Below, one piece after another: positions 17,979 to 27,640 of a stretch of 64,000 bases of DNA. The notes beneath the pieces are model-generated. The model searched no databases. It was not told where the DNA came from and was given only the letters and a program-made list of their open reading frames with translations. This stretch comes from Streptococcus ferus DSM 20646. GTDB lineage: Bacteria > Bacillota > Bacilli > Lactobacillales > Streptococcaceae. The translations under genes and the position numbers were made by a program. The number at the start of each line of letters is the position of its first letter. The stretch's first letter is position 1. The DNA lies in the NCBI RefSeq assembly GCF_000372425.1, contig NZ_AQVD01000004.1, forward strand, positions 62,622 to 126,621, read 5' to 3'.

Positions 17979-18539
17979 ATGATTGAAGCAAGTAAGCTTA
18001 AAGCTGGTATGACTTTTGAGACTGCAGATGGTAAATTGATCAAAGTTTTGGAAGCCAGCCATCACAAACCAGGTAAGGGAAATACAGTTATGCGTATGAA
18101 ACTGCGTGATGTTCGCTCAGGTTCTACCTTTGACACCACCTACCGTCCGGAAGAAAAATTTGAGCAAGCAATCATTGAAACACGTCCGGCCCAATACCTT
18201 TATCAGATGGACGACACAGCTTTCTTCATGGACACAGACAATTATGAGCAATATGAAATTCCAGTTGCCAACATTGAAGAAGAATTGAAATATATCCTTG
18301 AAAATTCAGAAGTTAAAATCCAATTCTATGGCACAGAAGTCATTGGGGTCACAGTCCCAACAACGGTTGAGCTAGTTGTTGTAGAGACGCAGCCTTCCAT
18401 CAAAGGTGCGACAGTGACCGGTTCAGGGAAGCCGGCAACGCTTGAAACAGGTCTTGTTGTCCACGTTCCTGACTTTATTGAAGCTGGTCAAAAGCTGATT
18501 ATCAACACTGCCGAAGGAACCTATGTTTCTCGTGCCTAA
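17979..18539 (+). CDS. efp: Elongation factor P
   Basis: Translation factor that rescues ribosomes stalled at polyproline. It has 186 aa in three beta-barrel domains. The domain I loop that reaches the peptidyl-transferase centre reads HHKPGKGN, with tip residue Lys33, the position modified in other bacteria. C-terminal signature [23 protein letters not shown] agaggt precedes the ATG. It starts the conserved Firmicutes group efp - Asp23 protein - nusB. Confidence 0.97.
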   Translation: MIEASKLKAGMTFETADGKLIKVLEASHHKPGKGNTVMRMKLRDVRSGSTFDTTYRPEEKFEQAIIETRPAQYLYQMDDTAFFMDTDNYEQYEIPVANIEEELKYILENSEVKIQFYGTEVIGVTVPTTVELVVVETQPSIKGATVTGSGKPATLETGLVVHVPDFIEAGQKLIINTAEGTYVSRA

Positions 18540-18573
18540 GTATGAATCAAGTTCGCAGAAAGGAAGCTAAACT

Positions 18574-18963
18574 ATGACAAACCAATCAATCGGAGAAATC
18601 GTTATTTCACCTCGAGTTCTTGAAGTCATCACGGGTATTGCGACGACCAAAGTGGAAGGGGTTCATTCGCTTCATAATAAAAATGTAACGGACAGTCTCA
18701 GTAAGGTGGCGCAAGGCAGAGGGGTTTATCTGCAGACAGACGAAGATGGTATTGTCAACGCAGATATTTACGTTTACCTCCAGTACGGGGTCAATGCTCC
18801 TGCAGTTGCCGTTGAAATTCAAAAGGCTGTTAAGGCGGCTGTCTATGATATGGCAGAAGTTAGCCTATCCGATGTCAATGTCCATATTGTCGGCATTGTT
18901 CCTGAAAAAACACCAAAACCAGATTTGAAAACATTATTCGATGAGGACTTCCTTAATGCCTAA
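18574..18963 (+). CDS. Asp23/Gls24 family envelope stress response protein
   Basis: A 129-aa Asp23-family protein (YqhY type by position between efp and nusB). The family domain spans about residues 5-110: [29 protein letters not shown], and later [17 protein letters not shown]. YqhY-type members are associated with membrane/lipid homeostasis in other Firmicutes; the role here is inferred. SD aaaggaag precedes the ATG. Its end overlaps the nusB start by 8 bases, implying coupled translation. Confidence 0.85.
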   Translation: MTNQSIGEIVISPRVLEVITGIATTKVEGVHSLHNKNVTDSLSKVAQGRGVYLQTDEDGIVNADIYVYLQYGVNAPAVAVEIQKAVKAAVYDMAEVSLSDVNVHIVGIVPEKTPKPDLKTLFDEDFLNA

Positions 18964-19378
18964 TTCATTTACGGATTCAAGACGTGATTTGCGAGAAAGA
19001 GCCTTTCAGGCCCTCTTTAGCTTGGAGTTTTCGGGTCAAATGCCAGCAGGTGCTCATTTTGCCTATGAATATGACAAGGATGAGGGAGAGGACTTAGACA
19101 CACCACTTTTTCTTCTCAATTTAACGCAGGGCGTGATGGCACATCAGGACGAAATTGACCAGCTCATTGCGGCTAATTTAAAGCCAGGCTGGACTCTGTC
19201 TCGTCTGACCTTGGTCGATAAAACCCTGCTTCGTTTGGGGCTTTATGAGATTAAGTATTACGATGAGACACCAGATCGTGTCGCCCTTAATGAAATCATT
19301 GAGATTGCGAAGAAGTACTCTGATGAAACGTCCAGCAAATTCATCAACGGACTCTTAAGTCAGTTTATCAACGAATAA
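18956..19378 (+). CDS. nusB: Transcription antitermination protein NusB
   Basis: All-helical RNA-binding factor that, with S10, promotes rRNA antitermination. From the ATG at 18956 it has 140 aa and begins [20 protein letters not shown]. Another ATG at 18941 would add five residues, but the gagg SD-like sequence at 18943-18946 fits 18956. Conserved helices include [16 protein letters not shown] and [15 protein letters not shown]. Followed immediately by a terminator. Confidence 0.93.
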   Translation: MPNSFTDSRRDLRERAFQALFSLEFSGQMPAGAHFAYEYDKDEGEDLDTPLFLLNLTQGVMAHQDEIDQLIAANLKPGWTLSRLTLVDKTLLRLGLYEIKYYDETPDRVALNEIIEIAKKYSDETSSKFINGLLSQFINE

Positions 19379-19382
19379 AACC

Positions 19383-19410
19383 AAAAAGCTCTCCTTTAGG
19401 AGAGCTTTTT
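19383..19410. terminator. Bidirectional terminator between nusB and scrR
   Basis: A 13-bp perfect stem (AAAAAGCTCTCCT / AGGAGAGCTTTTT), reading as a T-tailed hairpin in both directions; it touches the scrR stop codon. Confidence 0.9.
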
Positions 19411-20371
19411 AAATGCTTTGCCCCGGAAGCAAAGATACGGGTAAAATATAATTGGCTTCAATCTCTTGTCCGTCAATTTTTTTCAGAAGCACATCAACAA
19501 GCAGCTGAGCGATTTCTTTGATGGGCTGTTTGACACTGCTGAGGAAAGGATAGTAATTTTCAATGAAATGCGTTCCATCGTAGCCGATAAGTTTTAAATC
19601 CTGAGGAATCTTGTGTCCTAGTCCTTCAGCGATATTCTTAGTCAGGATAGCAGTCATATCATCCGATAAGAAAATGCCATCTGGTTTTTGACTTTTAAGG
19701 ATGGCTTTAATTTCCATCTCTTTACGAATAGCAGACAGGTTGCTTGGAACATGAAAGACACGAGCTTCTGGGAAAATTTCGGAGAAGCCCAGTTTTCTTA
19801 AACCGGTTGGCGAGTTTGAGTTGTCATTTCCTGTTATCATGAGAGGACGCCGACAGCCTGCTTTTTGCAAGCAGCTAGCGGCCAGTTTTCCCCCAGCCAG
19901 ATTATCTGATGAAATAACTGGAATGTTTGGAGCTAGGTTACGGTCAAAAGCGATAATAGGGGCTTCAACCTTATCATAGTCATCAATGCCGAGATTATGA
20001 CTGGAGGAGATAATGCCGTCCACCTGATTGGCTTCCAGCATCTCTAGGTATTCTCTTTCCTTCTCTGGATCATTTTGACTGTTGCAGATAATCACCTTAT
20101 ACCCTTCTTTAAAGAGCTCTGTTTCGAGGTGTTCAATCAGTTCAGCGAAGAAAATATGACTAATATTAGGAAAAATCAGGCCAATGAGTTTAGCAGACTT
20201 TCCCTGTAAACTTCGGGCAAGGTTATTGGGTTTATAGCCCAAAGCCTTCATAGCCTCATTGACCTTGGAGATTGTCTTGCTAGAGAGATAGCCTTTATTA
20301 TTGATAACTCTGGAGACTGTAGTCGGACTGACTCCAGCTGCTTTGGCAACATCTGTTAATTTTGTAACCAT
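19409..20371 (-). CDS. scrR: LacI-family sucrose operon repressor
   Basis: Transcriptional repressor of sucrose genes. It has 320 aa. The N-terminal helix-turn-helix reads KLTDVAKAAGVSPTTVSRVINN (about residues 4-25), followed by a hinge and a periplasmic-binding-protein-like effector domain. It directly follows scrB (1 nt gap), as in S. mutans. LacI-type palindromes lie between scrB and scrA, the likely operators. Effector presumably fructose or a sucrose-derived sugar (inference). Confidence 0.92.
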   Translation of the reverse strand: MVTKLTDVAKAAGVSPTTVSRVINNKGYLSSKTISKVNEAMKALGYKPNNLARSLQGKSAKLIGLIFPNISHIFFAELIEHLETELFKEGYKVIICNSQNDPEKEREYLEMLEANQVDGIISSSHNLGIDDYDKVEAPIIAFDRNLAPNIPVISSDNLAGGKLAASCLQKAGCRRPLMITGNDNSNSPTGLRKLGFSEIFPEARVFHVPSNLSAIRKEMEIKAILKSQKPDGIFLSDDMTAILTKNIAEGLGHKIPQDLKLIGYDGTHFIENYYPFLSSVKQPIKEIAQLLVDVLLKKIDGQEIEANYILPVSLLPGQSI

Positions 20372-20372
20372 A

Positions 20373-21812
20373 CTAATCTGTTAATTCAAAATAGTTCCCC
20401 TCGACCTGACCAGACACAAGGTGAATACCATTTTGTCCTTTCTTAGGAAAGACACGGCTGGTAAAGACGGCCTCTCCTTTATTGATAAAGATTTCGACAA
20501 TGGATTTGTCTACAAAGATATTAATGCTTGTTTTCTGTTGAGGAATCTGACAGCTGCGCTGATTGCCGTAGTCTAGTGCATACTGTTCTCCTGCTTTGGA
20601 GCGATCTAAGGTAACTTTACCTTGCTTAGTATCGATCGTCAGTGAGAGTCCGTTCCCGTCTTCATCGGCAAATAGAAGCAGTTCTGCCGTGCTGTCAGCT
20701 TCAACCTTTAATTCTAGCTCATAGGTATTTTCAGTGTGTTTTTTGTCAGTAAAAGCTTCTGGTTCAGAACGTAGTTCTTTTAGAGCTTGGACGGGATACT
20801 GGAGGAGTTTTCCGTCCTTAATAGTTAATTCTTTAACAAGACTCATGGCGCCTTGGTAATCAAAGATATCGGTAGGGTAGTCGATGTCGGGAAGGCCAAT
20901 CCATGATACGCATAAGGCACGTCCGTCGGGAGCGTTGAAGGCTTGTGTTGCATAACATTCAAAACCAAAATCAAGATTATGGATTTCTGATGGCTGAATC
21001 AGCTCGGCTTTTTCTGTGTCAAACGCTTGACATATTTTGTAGGTGTTGGGATAAATATTTTGATAGTCTAATTCAGCTTTATCAAGCCCCTGAGGACTGT
21101 AGAGAAGGACAGGGCGGCCATCCACAAAAACGAGGTTGGGGCACTCAATCATGTATTCAGACCCAGTGCCACCAAAGTCAAGATTGCCAACAAAAACCCA
21201 GTTCTTAATATCGTTGTTAACAGCTTTATAAAGTTTGATGAAGCCCTGTTTTTCAAGGTTCTGAGCGCCGATAATCGCAAAAAACTGCCCTTGATAGTCA
21301 AAAATTTGAGGATCACGAAAGTGTTCCGTCACATCGCTTGGTTGTTGGATAAGAACCTGATCAAACTTTTCAATGTGGCCTTCTTTGTCCATGAAAGCAC
21401 CGACTTGTAAAGGATCACGAATCCAATTGTCGTCGCGGACATTGCCTGTATAGAATAGAAACAGCTTTCCGTCGATCTCATAGGCACTTCCGGAATAAGC
21501 TCCATGGCTGTCGTGAGGATTATCGGGATATAGGATGGTTCCAGTTTCTCTGAAATGCACGAGATCATCACTTTCGGTGTGTACCCAGGATTTGAGACCG
21601 TGCCCTGCTCCAAAAGGCCAATTTTGATAGAATAACTGAAATTTTCCATTGAAATAGGAGAAGCCATTAGGGTCGTTTAGCAATCCTGTTTGAGGCTCAA
21701 TATGATAGGTGGTGTGCCAAGGAGACTTGGCAACATTTTCTTGAATGGTTTTGATTTCTTCTGCTGACCAGTCCTCATAGGCTCGGTAGCGAATTTCTTT
21801 AGCAATAGCCAT
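20373..21812 (-). CDS. scrB: Sucrose-6-phosphate hydrolase
   Basis: Glycoside hydrolase family 32 enzyme that splits sucrose-6-phosphate to glucose-6-phosphate and fructose in the cytoplasm. From 21812 it has 479 aa; this ATG has the SD aggagg 9 nt upstream. The open frame runs further upstream but crosses the promoter. Catalytic motifs: LNDPNG (nucleophile Asp47), FRDPQIF (transition-state Asp) and MIECPNLV (acid/base Glu). The C-terminal beta-sandwich has KSIVEIFINKGEAVFTSRVFP. Divergent from scrA. Confidence 0.96.
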   Translation of the reverse strand: MAIAKEIRYRAYEDWSAEEIKTIQENVAKSPWHTTYHIEPQTGLLNDPNGFSYFNGKFQLFYQNWPFGAGHGLKSWVHTESDDLVHFRETGTILYPDNPHDSHGAYSGSAYEIDGKLFLFYTGNVRDDNWIRDPLQVGAFMDKEGHIEKFDQVLIQQPSDVTEHFRDPQIFDYQGQFFAIIGAQNLEKQGFIKLYKAVNNDIKNWVFVGNLDFGGTGSEYMIECPNLVFVDGRPVLLYSPQGLDKAELDYQNIYPNTYKICQAFDTEKAELIQPSEIHNLDFGFECYATQAFNAPDGRALCVSWIGLPDIDYPTDIFDYQGAMSLVKELTIKDGKLLQYPVQALKELRSEPEAFTDKKHTENTYELELKVEADSTAELLLFADEDGNGLSLTIDTKQGKVTLDRSKAGEQYALDYGNQRSCQIPQQKTSINIFVDKSIVEIFINKGEAVFTSRVFPKKGQNGIHLVSGQVEGNYFELTD

Positions 21813-21850
21813 GCTTTGCATCCTCCTTATAGTATTGAAGCTTTTAGTTA

Positions 21851-21977
21851 TATAGTAAACGTTTTCCTGATAAAAATCAATCGTTGACTGTGAAAAAGAA
21901 TATTTTTGTGTAAAACGGTTGACATATTTTTGATTCATGCTAAAATAGAGAAGTAAAGAAAGTGAAACGCTTTCAAA
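21851..21977. promoter_or_regulatory. Divergent scrB/scrA control region with LacI-type operators
   Basis: For scrA: TTGACA (21919-21924), 16 bp with TGC extension, TAAAAT (21941-21946). An operator palindrome TGAAACGCTTTCA lies at 21963-21975, just downstream of the start site. For scrB: minus-strand TTGATT, 17 bp, TACTAT, with a second LacI-type half-palindrome GTAAACGTTTTC (21855-21866) across it. A third related sequence, gtaaaacggttgac, overlaps the scrA -35 box. The odd-length CGC-centred palindrome suggests ScrR; CcpA could also bind. Confidence 0.75.
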
Positions 21978-22004
21978 AAGAAAAATTTAAGGAGTATTTT
22001 GCAA

Positions 22005-23903
22005 ATGGATAACAAGCAGATTGCAAAAGAGGTCATCGAAGCCTTAGGCGGACGTGATAATGTTCGTAGTGTCGCTCACTGTGCTACTCGTCTTCGCGTG
22101 ATGGTGGTTGATGAAGCTAAAATTGACAAGGAGAGGGCTGAAAACATTGATAAAGTTAAAGGAGCCTTCTTTAACTCAGGTCAGTATCAGATTATCTTTG
22201 GTACAGGTACTGTCAACAAGATTTATGATGAAGTTGTTGATTTAGGTTTGCCGACCTCATCGACAGGTGAACAAAAGCAAGAGGCGGCTGCTCAAGGCAA
22301 CTGGTTCCAACGGATGTCTCGGACATTTGGTGACGTTTTCGTTCCGATTATTCCTGTTTTGGTAGCAACCGGACTCTTTATGGGACTCCGCGGTCTTCTG
22401 ACCAATGATACCTTTTTAGGATTTTTCGGTGCCAGCTCTAAAGATATCAATGCCAATTTCATCCTTTACACACAAGTATTAACGGATACAGCTTTTGCTT
22501 TCTTACCAGCTTTGATTGCATGGTCATCCTTTAAAGTATTTGGGGGCAACCCAGTTCTTGGTATTGTCCTTGGATTGATGATGGTTAATCCAGCCCTTCC
22601 AAATGCTTATGCAGTAGCTAGCGGTGATGCCAAAGCACTTACTTTCTTTGGTTTTATTCCTGTAGTAGGATATCAAGGAACTGTTTTACCAGCCTTCTTC
22701 GTTGGTATGATTGGTGCCAGATTGGAAAACTGGCTGCATAAACGTGTGCCAGAAGCACTGGATTTGCTGATTACACCTTTCTTAACATTCCTTGTGATGA
22801 GTATTTTGGGGCTCTTCGCTATTGGACCTGTCTTCCACTCAGTTGAAACGGTCGTACTTGCTGCAACAGAATGGATTCTTGCTTTGCCATTTGGTATTGC
22901 AGGTATCATTATCGGCGGTCTGCAACAAGTTATTGTTGTTACCGGAGTTCACCACATCTTTAATTTCCTTGAAACTCAGCTTTTAGCTGAAACAAAGGCG
23001 AATCCATTTAACCCACTTCTTTCTGCGGCTACTGCTGGTCAGGTCGGTGCCGTTCTTGCCGTAGCTGTTAAAACAAAGAGTGCCAAACTTAAAGCTCTTG
23101 CTTATCCATCTGCACTTTCTGCGGCTCTTGGGATTACAGAACCGGCTATCTTCGGGGTTAACCTTCGTTATGGAAAACCATTTGTTATGGGGCTTGTCGG
23201 TGGTTCAGCTGGTGGATTCATCGCAGCTCTTGTAGGGCTTAAGGCGACAGGGATGTCTGTAACGGTTCTTCCTGGACTTCTCCTCTTCCTTAATTCTCAA
23301 ATGCCAATGTATATTGTTTCGATCACAGTAGCCTGTGCTATCGCTTTCGCTTTGACATATTACTTCGGCTATGCGGATAAGGAGGAAGACGTATCTGCAA
23401 AAAAGCCTGAAGCGCCTGCGGCAGCACCGGTAGCTGAAACTGAAACAAAATCAGAAGTTATTGCAAGCCCTCTTGACGGTGAAGCTGTAGAGCTTTCTAA
23501 GGTAAATGATCCTGTCTTTTCTAGCGAAGCTATGGGGAAAGGGATTGCTGTCAAACCTAGTGGCAATACTGTTTATTCACCCGTTAATGGTACGGTTCAG
23601 ATTGCTTTTGAAACAGGTCATGCTTACGGTCTTAAATCGGACAATGGCGCAGAAGTCCTGATCCATGTGGGAATTGATACCGTTTCTATGAATGGAACAG
23701 GATTTGATCAAAAGGTTGCTGCTAACCAGACTGTTAAAGTCGGTGATGTTCTGGGAACCTTTGACTCTGCAAAAATTGCAGAAGCTGGTCTTGATGATAC
23801 AACAATGGTCATCATCACCAATACAGCAGATTATTCAGAAGTTAAACCACTTGCTGCTGGTCAGTTGGCGCATGGGGCAGACCTTTTGGAACTGAACAAA
23901 TAA
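22005..23903 (+). CDS. scrA: Sucrose-specific PTS transporter, EIIBCA
   Basis: Imports sucrose and phosphorylates it to sucrose-6-phosphate. It has 632 aa from ATG 22005 (SD aaggag 10 nt upstream; a TTG six bases earlier is too close). Domain order: EIIB (about 1-85, phospho-Cys26 in HCATRLRV); EIIC with about ten membrane segments (about 105-455, including GITEPAIFGVNL); an Ala/Glu/Pro-rich linker; and C-terminal EIIA (about 485-632, phospho-His in VLIHVGIDTVSMNG). Paired with scrB across the operator region and followed by scrK. Confidence 0.96.
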   Translation: MDNKQIAKEVIEALGGRDNVRSVAHCATRLRVMVVDEAKIDKERAENIDKVKGAFFNSGQYQIIFGTGTVNKIYDEVVDLGLPTSSTGEQKQEAAAQGNWFQRMSRTFGDVFVPIIPVLVATGLFMGLRGLLTNDTFLGFFGASSKDINANFILYTQVLTDTAFAFLPALIAWSSFKVFGGNPVLGIVLGLMMVNPALPNAYAVASGDAKALTFFGFIPVVGYQGTVLPAFFVGMIGARLENWLHKRVPEALDLLITPFLTFLVMSILGLFAIGPVFHSVETVVLAATEWILALPFGIAGIIIGGLQQVIVVTGVHHIFNFLETQLLAETKANPFNPLLSAATAGQVGAVLAVAVKTKSAKLKALAYPSALSAALGITEPAIFGVNLRYGKPFVMGLVGGSAGGFIAALVGLKATGMSVTVLPGLLLFLNSQMPMYIVSITVACAIAFALTYYFGYADKEEDVSAKKPEAPAAAPVAETETKSEVIASPLDGEAVELSKVNDPVFSSEAMGKGIAVKPSGNTVYSPVNGTVQIAFETGHAYGLKSDNGAEVLIHVGIDTVSMNGTGFDQKVAANQTVKVGDVLGTFDSAKIAEAGLDDTTMVIITNTADYSEVKPLAAGQLAHGADLLELNK

Positions 23904-23908
23904 AGGTT

Positions 23909-23938
23909 AAGAAAGCTGAGAAAGAACTCAGCTTTCTT
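23909..23938 (+). terminator. Hairpin after scrA (weak terminator or processing site)
   Basis: A 12-bp stem (AAGAAAGCTGAG / CTCAGCTTTCTT) but no T-run, so it may attenuate or stabilise the scrA message rather than end it. scrK has its own promoter downstream. Confidence 0.5.
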
Positions 23939-23994
23939 GATTTAGGTATGGCTTTGTCATGTTAAAGCCAGAAGTCAAAAAAGGCTGGATAGGA

Positions 23995-24023
23995 TTGCTT
24001 TCTGGCCTTATTTTTCTTATAAT
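23995..24023 (+). promoter_or_regulatory. Promoter of scrK
   Basis: TTGCTT (23995-24000), 17 bp, TATAAT (24018-24023), about 32 nt before the scrK ATG. Confidence 0.7.
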
Positions 24024-24054
24024 GTTAGTAAGATTTTAAGAGAAGGAGACGTCT

Positions 24055-24936
24055 ATGTCTAAACTGTATGGAAGTGTTGAGGCCGGCGGAACAAAGTTTG
24101 TCTGCGCGGTAGGAGATGAAAATTACCAAGTCATCGAAAAGGTTCAATTTCCAACAACAACCCCTTATGAGACCATTGACAAAACGATAGCCTTTTTTAA
24201 ACGTTTTGAGGCAGATTTGGCAGCGGTGGCGATAGGTTCTTTTGGGCCGATTGATATTGACCAAAACTCGGATACGTATGGGTTTATTACCTCTACTCCA
24301 AAACCGAACTGGGCCAATGTGGATCTGTTAGGATTATTGGCTAAGGATTTTAAAATTCCGTTCTATTTTACAACAGATGTCAATTCGTCCGCTTACGGTG
24401 AAGCCTTAGTCAGACCTCATGTCAAAAGTTTGGTTTATTACACCATTGGGACCGGTATTGGTGCTGGGGCAATCCAGAATGGTGACTTTATTGGCGGTGC
24501 GGGGCATACAGAGGCTGGTCATGTGTATGTGGCGCCGCACCCGCGGGATACAGCAAAAGAGTTTGTCGGCGTCTGCCCATATCATAATGGCTGTCTTGAA
24601 GGAATGGCAGCGGGACCAAGTTTGGAGGCTAGAACGGGAGTCCGCGGCGAGTTGATTGAACAGAACTCTGAAGTGTGGGATATTCAGGCTTACTATATTG
24701 CCCAGGCTGCTGTTCAGGCGACAGTTTTATACCGTCCGCAGGTTATCGTCTTTGGCGGCGGAGTTATGGCTCAGGAACATATGCTGAGACGTGTCAGAGA
24801 AAAATTCAAGGCGCTTCTCAATAACTACCTGCCTGTTCCAGATGTTACCGACTATATTGTCACACCGGCTGTTGCAGAGAATGGTTCTGCTACTCTGGGG
24901 AACTTTGCTCTGGCCAAAAAATTGGCTGATAAGTAA
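24055..24936 (+). CDS. scrK: Fructokinase (ROK family)
   Basis: Phosphorylates fructose released by ScrB. It has 293 aa. Features are the ROK N-terminal phosphate loop GSVEAGGTKFVCAVG, the catalytic-region motif with GTGIGAGAI, and the zinc-binding segment HTEAGHVYVAPH...CPYHNGCLEG (His and three Cys). SD agaaggag precedes the ATG. Next to scrA as in S. mutans, with its own promoter, so it can be made without full scrA induction. Confidence 0.94.
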   Translation: MSKLYGSVEAGGTKFVCAVGDENYQVIEKVQFPTTTPYETIDKTIAFFKRFEADLAAVAIGSFGPIDIDQNSDTYGFITSTPKPNWANVDLLGLLAKDFKIPFYFTTDVNSSAYGEALVRPHVKSLVYYTIGTGIGAGAIQNGDFIGGAGHTEAGHVYVAPHPRDTAKEFVGVCPYHNGCLEGMAAGPSLEARTGVRGELIEQNSEVWDIQAYYIAQAAVQATVLYRPQVIVFGGGVMAQEHMLRRVREKFKALLNNYLPVPDVTDYIVTPAVAENGSATLGNFALAKKLADK

Positions 24937-24940
24937 TTAA

Positions 24941-24968
24941 AACGCGAAACGAGCTGTTTCGCGTTTTT
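24941..24968 (+). terminator. Terminator after scrK
   Basis: A 10-bp perfect stem (AACGCGAAAC / GTTTCGCGTT) with loop GAGCT, followed by T's. Confidence 0.9.
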
Positions 24969-25104
24969 GGTTGCGCAGCCTTTGGTTTTTCTTGAATCAG
25001 ATGAAGAGGCAGGGGAAAAGCCGCCTGTCAGACTGATTAGAAATCTTGAAACAGCAAGGCATTTGTGATAGAATAAAACGATAACACTTTCGAGAGGAAA
25101 TAGA

Positions 25105-27624
25105 ATGGCAAACATGCTACGCACTATCGTTGAAAACGATAAAGGTGAATTAAGAAAATTAGGAAAAATAGCTAAAAAAGTAGAAAGCTATGCGGACCAG
25201 ATGGCAGCTCTTGAAGACCAAGAACTGCAGGCGAAGACAGTTGAATTTAAAGAGCGCTATCAGAATGGTGAGACTTTGGATGATCTACTCCCAGAGGCTT
25301 TTGCGGTTGTCAGAGAGGCTGCTAAACGTGTCCTAGGCCTCTATCCTTACCATGTCCAAATTATGGGAGGGATTGTACTCCATCATGGTGACGTTCCTGA
25401 GATGAGAACGGGTGAAGGAAAAACCCTGACTGCCACCATGCCAGTTTACTTGAATGCCATTGCTGGTGAGGGTGTCCACGTGGTTACCGTTAACGAGTAT
25501 TTGGCGACCCGTGATGCGACCGAGATGGGTGAAGTGTACAGTTGGCTAGGTCTTTCAGTTGGGATTAACTTGGCTGCCAAGTCTTCCGCCGAAAAACGTG
25601 AAGCTTACCTGTGTGACATCACTTATTCAACGAACTCAGAAATCGGCTTTGACTATCTGCGTGATAACATGGTTGTCCGTAAAGAAAATATGGTACAGCG
25701 TCCGCTGAATTTTGCTCTTGTGGATGAGGTTGACTCTGTTTTGATTGATGAAGCCAGAACACCGCTGATTGTTTCAGGTCCTGTCAGCTCAGAAACCAAT
25801 CAGCTGTATTTCCGAGCGGACTCTTTTGTGAAGACGCTGACCAAGGATGATTATGCGATTGATGCCCCAACCAAAACGATTGGTCTGAATGATTCTGGGA
25901 TCGATAAGGCTGAGGAATTTTTCCGTCTTGAAAATCTTTATGATATTGAAAATGTAGCCCTGACCCATTATATTGACAACGCACTTCGCGCCAATTATAT
26001 CATGCTGCTTGATATTGACTACGTGGTCAGTGATGAGCAGGAAATCCTGATTGTTGACCAGTTTACAGGTCGGACCATGGAAGGCCGCCGTTTCTCAGAC
26101 GGTCTGCATCAGGCTATTGAAGCTAAAGAAGGGGTTCCGATTCAAGAGGAATCTAAAACCAGCGCCTCTATTACCTACCAAAATATGTTCCGTATGTATA
26201 AGAAATTGGCAGGTATGACAGGGACAGCGAAAACAGAAGAAGAAGAATTCCGTGAAATTTACAATATGCGGATTATTCCGATTCCAACCAATCGTCCGGT
26301 TATTCGTATTGATAATCAGGACTTGCTTTATCCAACATTGGAAGCTAAGTTCAATGCTGTGATTGAGGATGTTAAGGAACGTTATGAAAAGGGGCAGCCG
26401 GTCTTGGTTGGTACTGTTGCCGTTGAGACGTCTGACTTAATCTCTAAAAAACTGGTTGAAGCAGGAGTTCCCCACGAAGTGCTCAATGCTAAAAATCACT
26501 TTAAGGAAGCGCAGATTATCATGAATGCGGGTCAGCGTGGAGCGGTCACAATCGCTACCAATATGGCTGGGCGTGGAACTGATATTAAGCTCGGTGAAGG
26601 TGTGCGTGAGCTGGGAGGGCTCTGTGTTATCGGGACAGAACGACACGAAAGTCGCCGGATTGATAACCAGCTTCGCGGACGGTCTGGACGTCAGGGAGAC
26701 CCCGGGGAGTCACAATTTTACCTTTCTCTTGAAGATGAACTCATGCGCCGTTTTGGTTCTGACCGTATCAAGGCTATTCTTGATCGCTTTATTGAAGAAG
26801 ACAGCGATGTCGTGATTAAATCACGGATGCTGACCAATCAGGTGGAGTCAGCTCAGAAACGTGTCGAAGGAAATAACTACGATACGCGGAAGCAGGTTCT
26901 GCAATATGATGATGTGATGCGTGAGCAGCGTGAAATTATTTACGCCCAGCGCTATGACGTGATTACAGCAGAGCGGGACTTAGGTCCTGAAATCAAAGCG
27001 ATGATTCAACGGACGATTGACCGTGCGGTGGATTCTCATAGCCGTCTGCCTCAGGAAGAGGGTCAGGAAGGGATTTTGAACTTTGCTCGAACCAATATTT
27101 TGCCAGAAGATGCTATCAGTCTGTCAGATCTTGAAGGGCTCAAAACCCAAGAGCTTAAAGATTTGCTCTATGATAAGGCGTTGAAAATCTATGACCGTCA
27201 AATTGCTAAGCTTCGTGATCAGGAAGCGGTTATCGAGTTCCAGAAGGTTCTGATCTTGATGGTGGTTGACAACCAGTGGACAGACCATATTGATGCTTTG
27301 GATCAATTGCGCAGTGCGGTAGGTCTTCGAGGCTATGCTCAAAATAATCCTGTTGTGGAATACCAGTCTGAAGGTTTCCGAATGTTCCAAGATATGATTG
27401 GAGCGATTGAATTTGATGTGACGCGGACCATGATGAAAGCGCAGATTCATGAGCAGGAACGTGAAAGAGAAGCCGACTTTGCGACAACAGCTTCTGAGAA
27501 GAATATATCGGCTCAGACTATCTCAGGCGATAGTGATTTTAAGGGTGTCGGCAGAAATGATAAATGCCCGTGCGGTTCTGGTAAGAAATTCAAGAACTGC
27601 CACGGCCGCAAACAATTTAAATAA
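25105..27624 (+). CDS. secA: Protein translocase ATPase SecA
   Basis: Motor ATPase that drives preproteins through SecYEG. It has 839 aa, the full length of the housekeeping SecA. Walker [13 protein letters not shown] lies near residues 99-110 and the DEAD-box-like [15 protein letters not shown] near 207. The second helicase domain has [16 protein letters not shown] and [11 protein letters not shown]. The extreme C-terminus has the zinc/SecB-type motif [14 protein letters not shown]. It precedes two DAHP synthase genes as in other streptococci. Confidence 0.97.
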   Translation: MANMLRTIVENDKGELRKLGKIAKKVESYADQMAALEDQELQAKTVEFKERYQNGETLDDLLPEAFAVVREAAKRVLGLYPYHVQIMGGIVLHHGDVPEMRTGEGKTLTATMPVYLNAIAGEGVHVVTVNEYLATRDATEMGEVYSWLGLSVGINLAAKSSAEKREAYLCDITYSTNSEIGFDYLRDNMVVRKENMVQRPLNFALVDEVDSVLIDEARTPLIVSGPVSSETNQLYFRADSFVKTLTKDDYAIDAPTKTIGLNDSGIDKAEEFFRLENLYDIENVALTHYIDNALRANYIMLLDIDYVVSDEQEILIVDQFTGRTMEGRRFSDGLHQAIEAKEGVPIQEESKTSASITYQNMFRMYKKLAGMTGTAKTEEEEFREIYNMRIIPIPTNRPVIRIDNQDLLYPTLEAKFNAVIEDVKERYEKGQPVLVGTVAVETSDLISKKLVEAGVPHEVLNAKNHFKEAQIIMNAGQRGAVTIATNMAGRGTDIKLGEGVRELGGLCVIGTERHESRRIDNQLRGRSGRQGDPGESQFYLSLEDELMRRFGSDRIKAILDRFIEEDSDVVIKSRMLTNQVESAQKRVEGNNYDTRKQVLQYDDVMREQREIIYAQRYDVITAERDLGPEIKAMIQRTIDRAVDSHSRLPQEEGQEGILNFARTNILPEDAISLSDLEGLKTQELKDLLYDKALKIYDRQIAKLRDQEAVIEFQKVLILMVVDNQWTDHIDALDQLRSAVGLRGYAQNNPVVEYQSEGFRMFQDMIGAIEFDVTRTMMKAQIHEQEREREADFATTASEKNISAQTISGDSDFKGVGRNDKCPCGSGKKFKNCHGRKQFK

Positions 27625-27640
27625 ATAGTTAGGATAGAAA

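Noticed and set aside
21813-21938. Longer N-terminus for ScrB
   Set aside because: It would run through the operator and promoter; the ATG at 21812 has a good SD and matches family N-termini.
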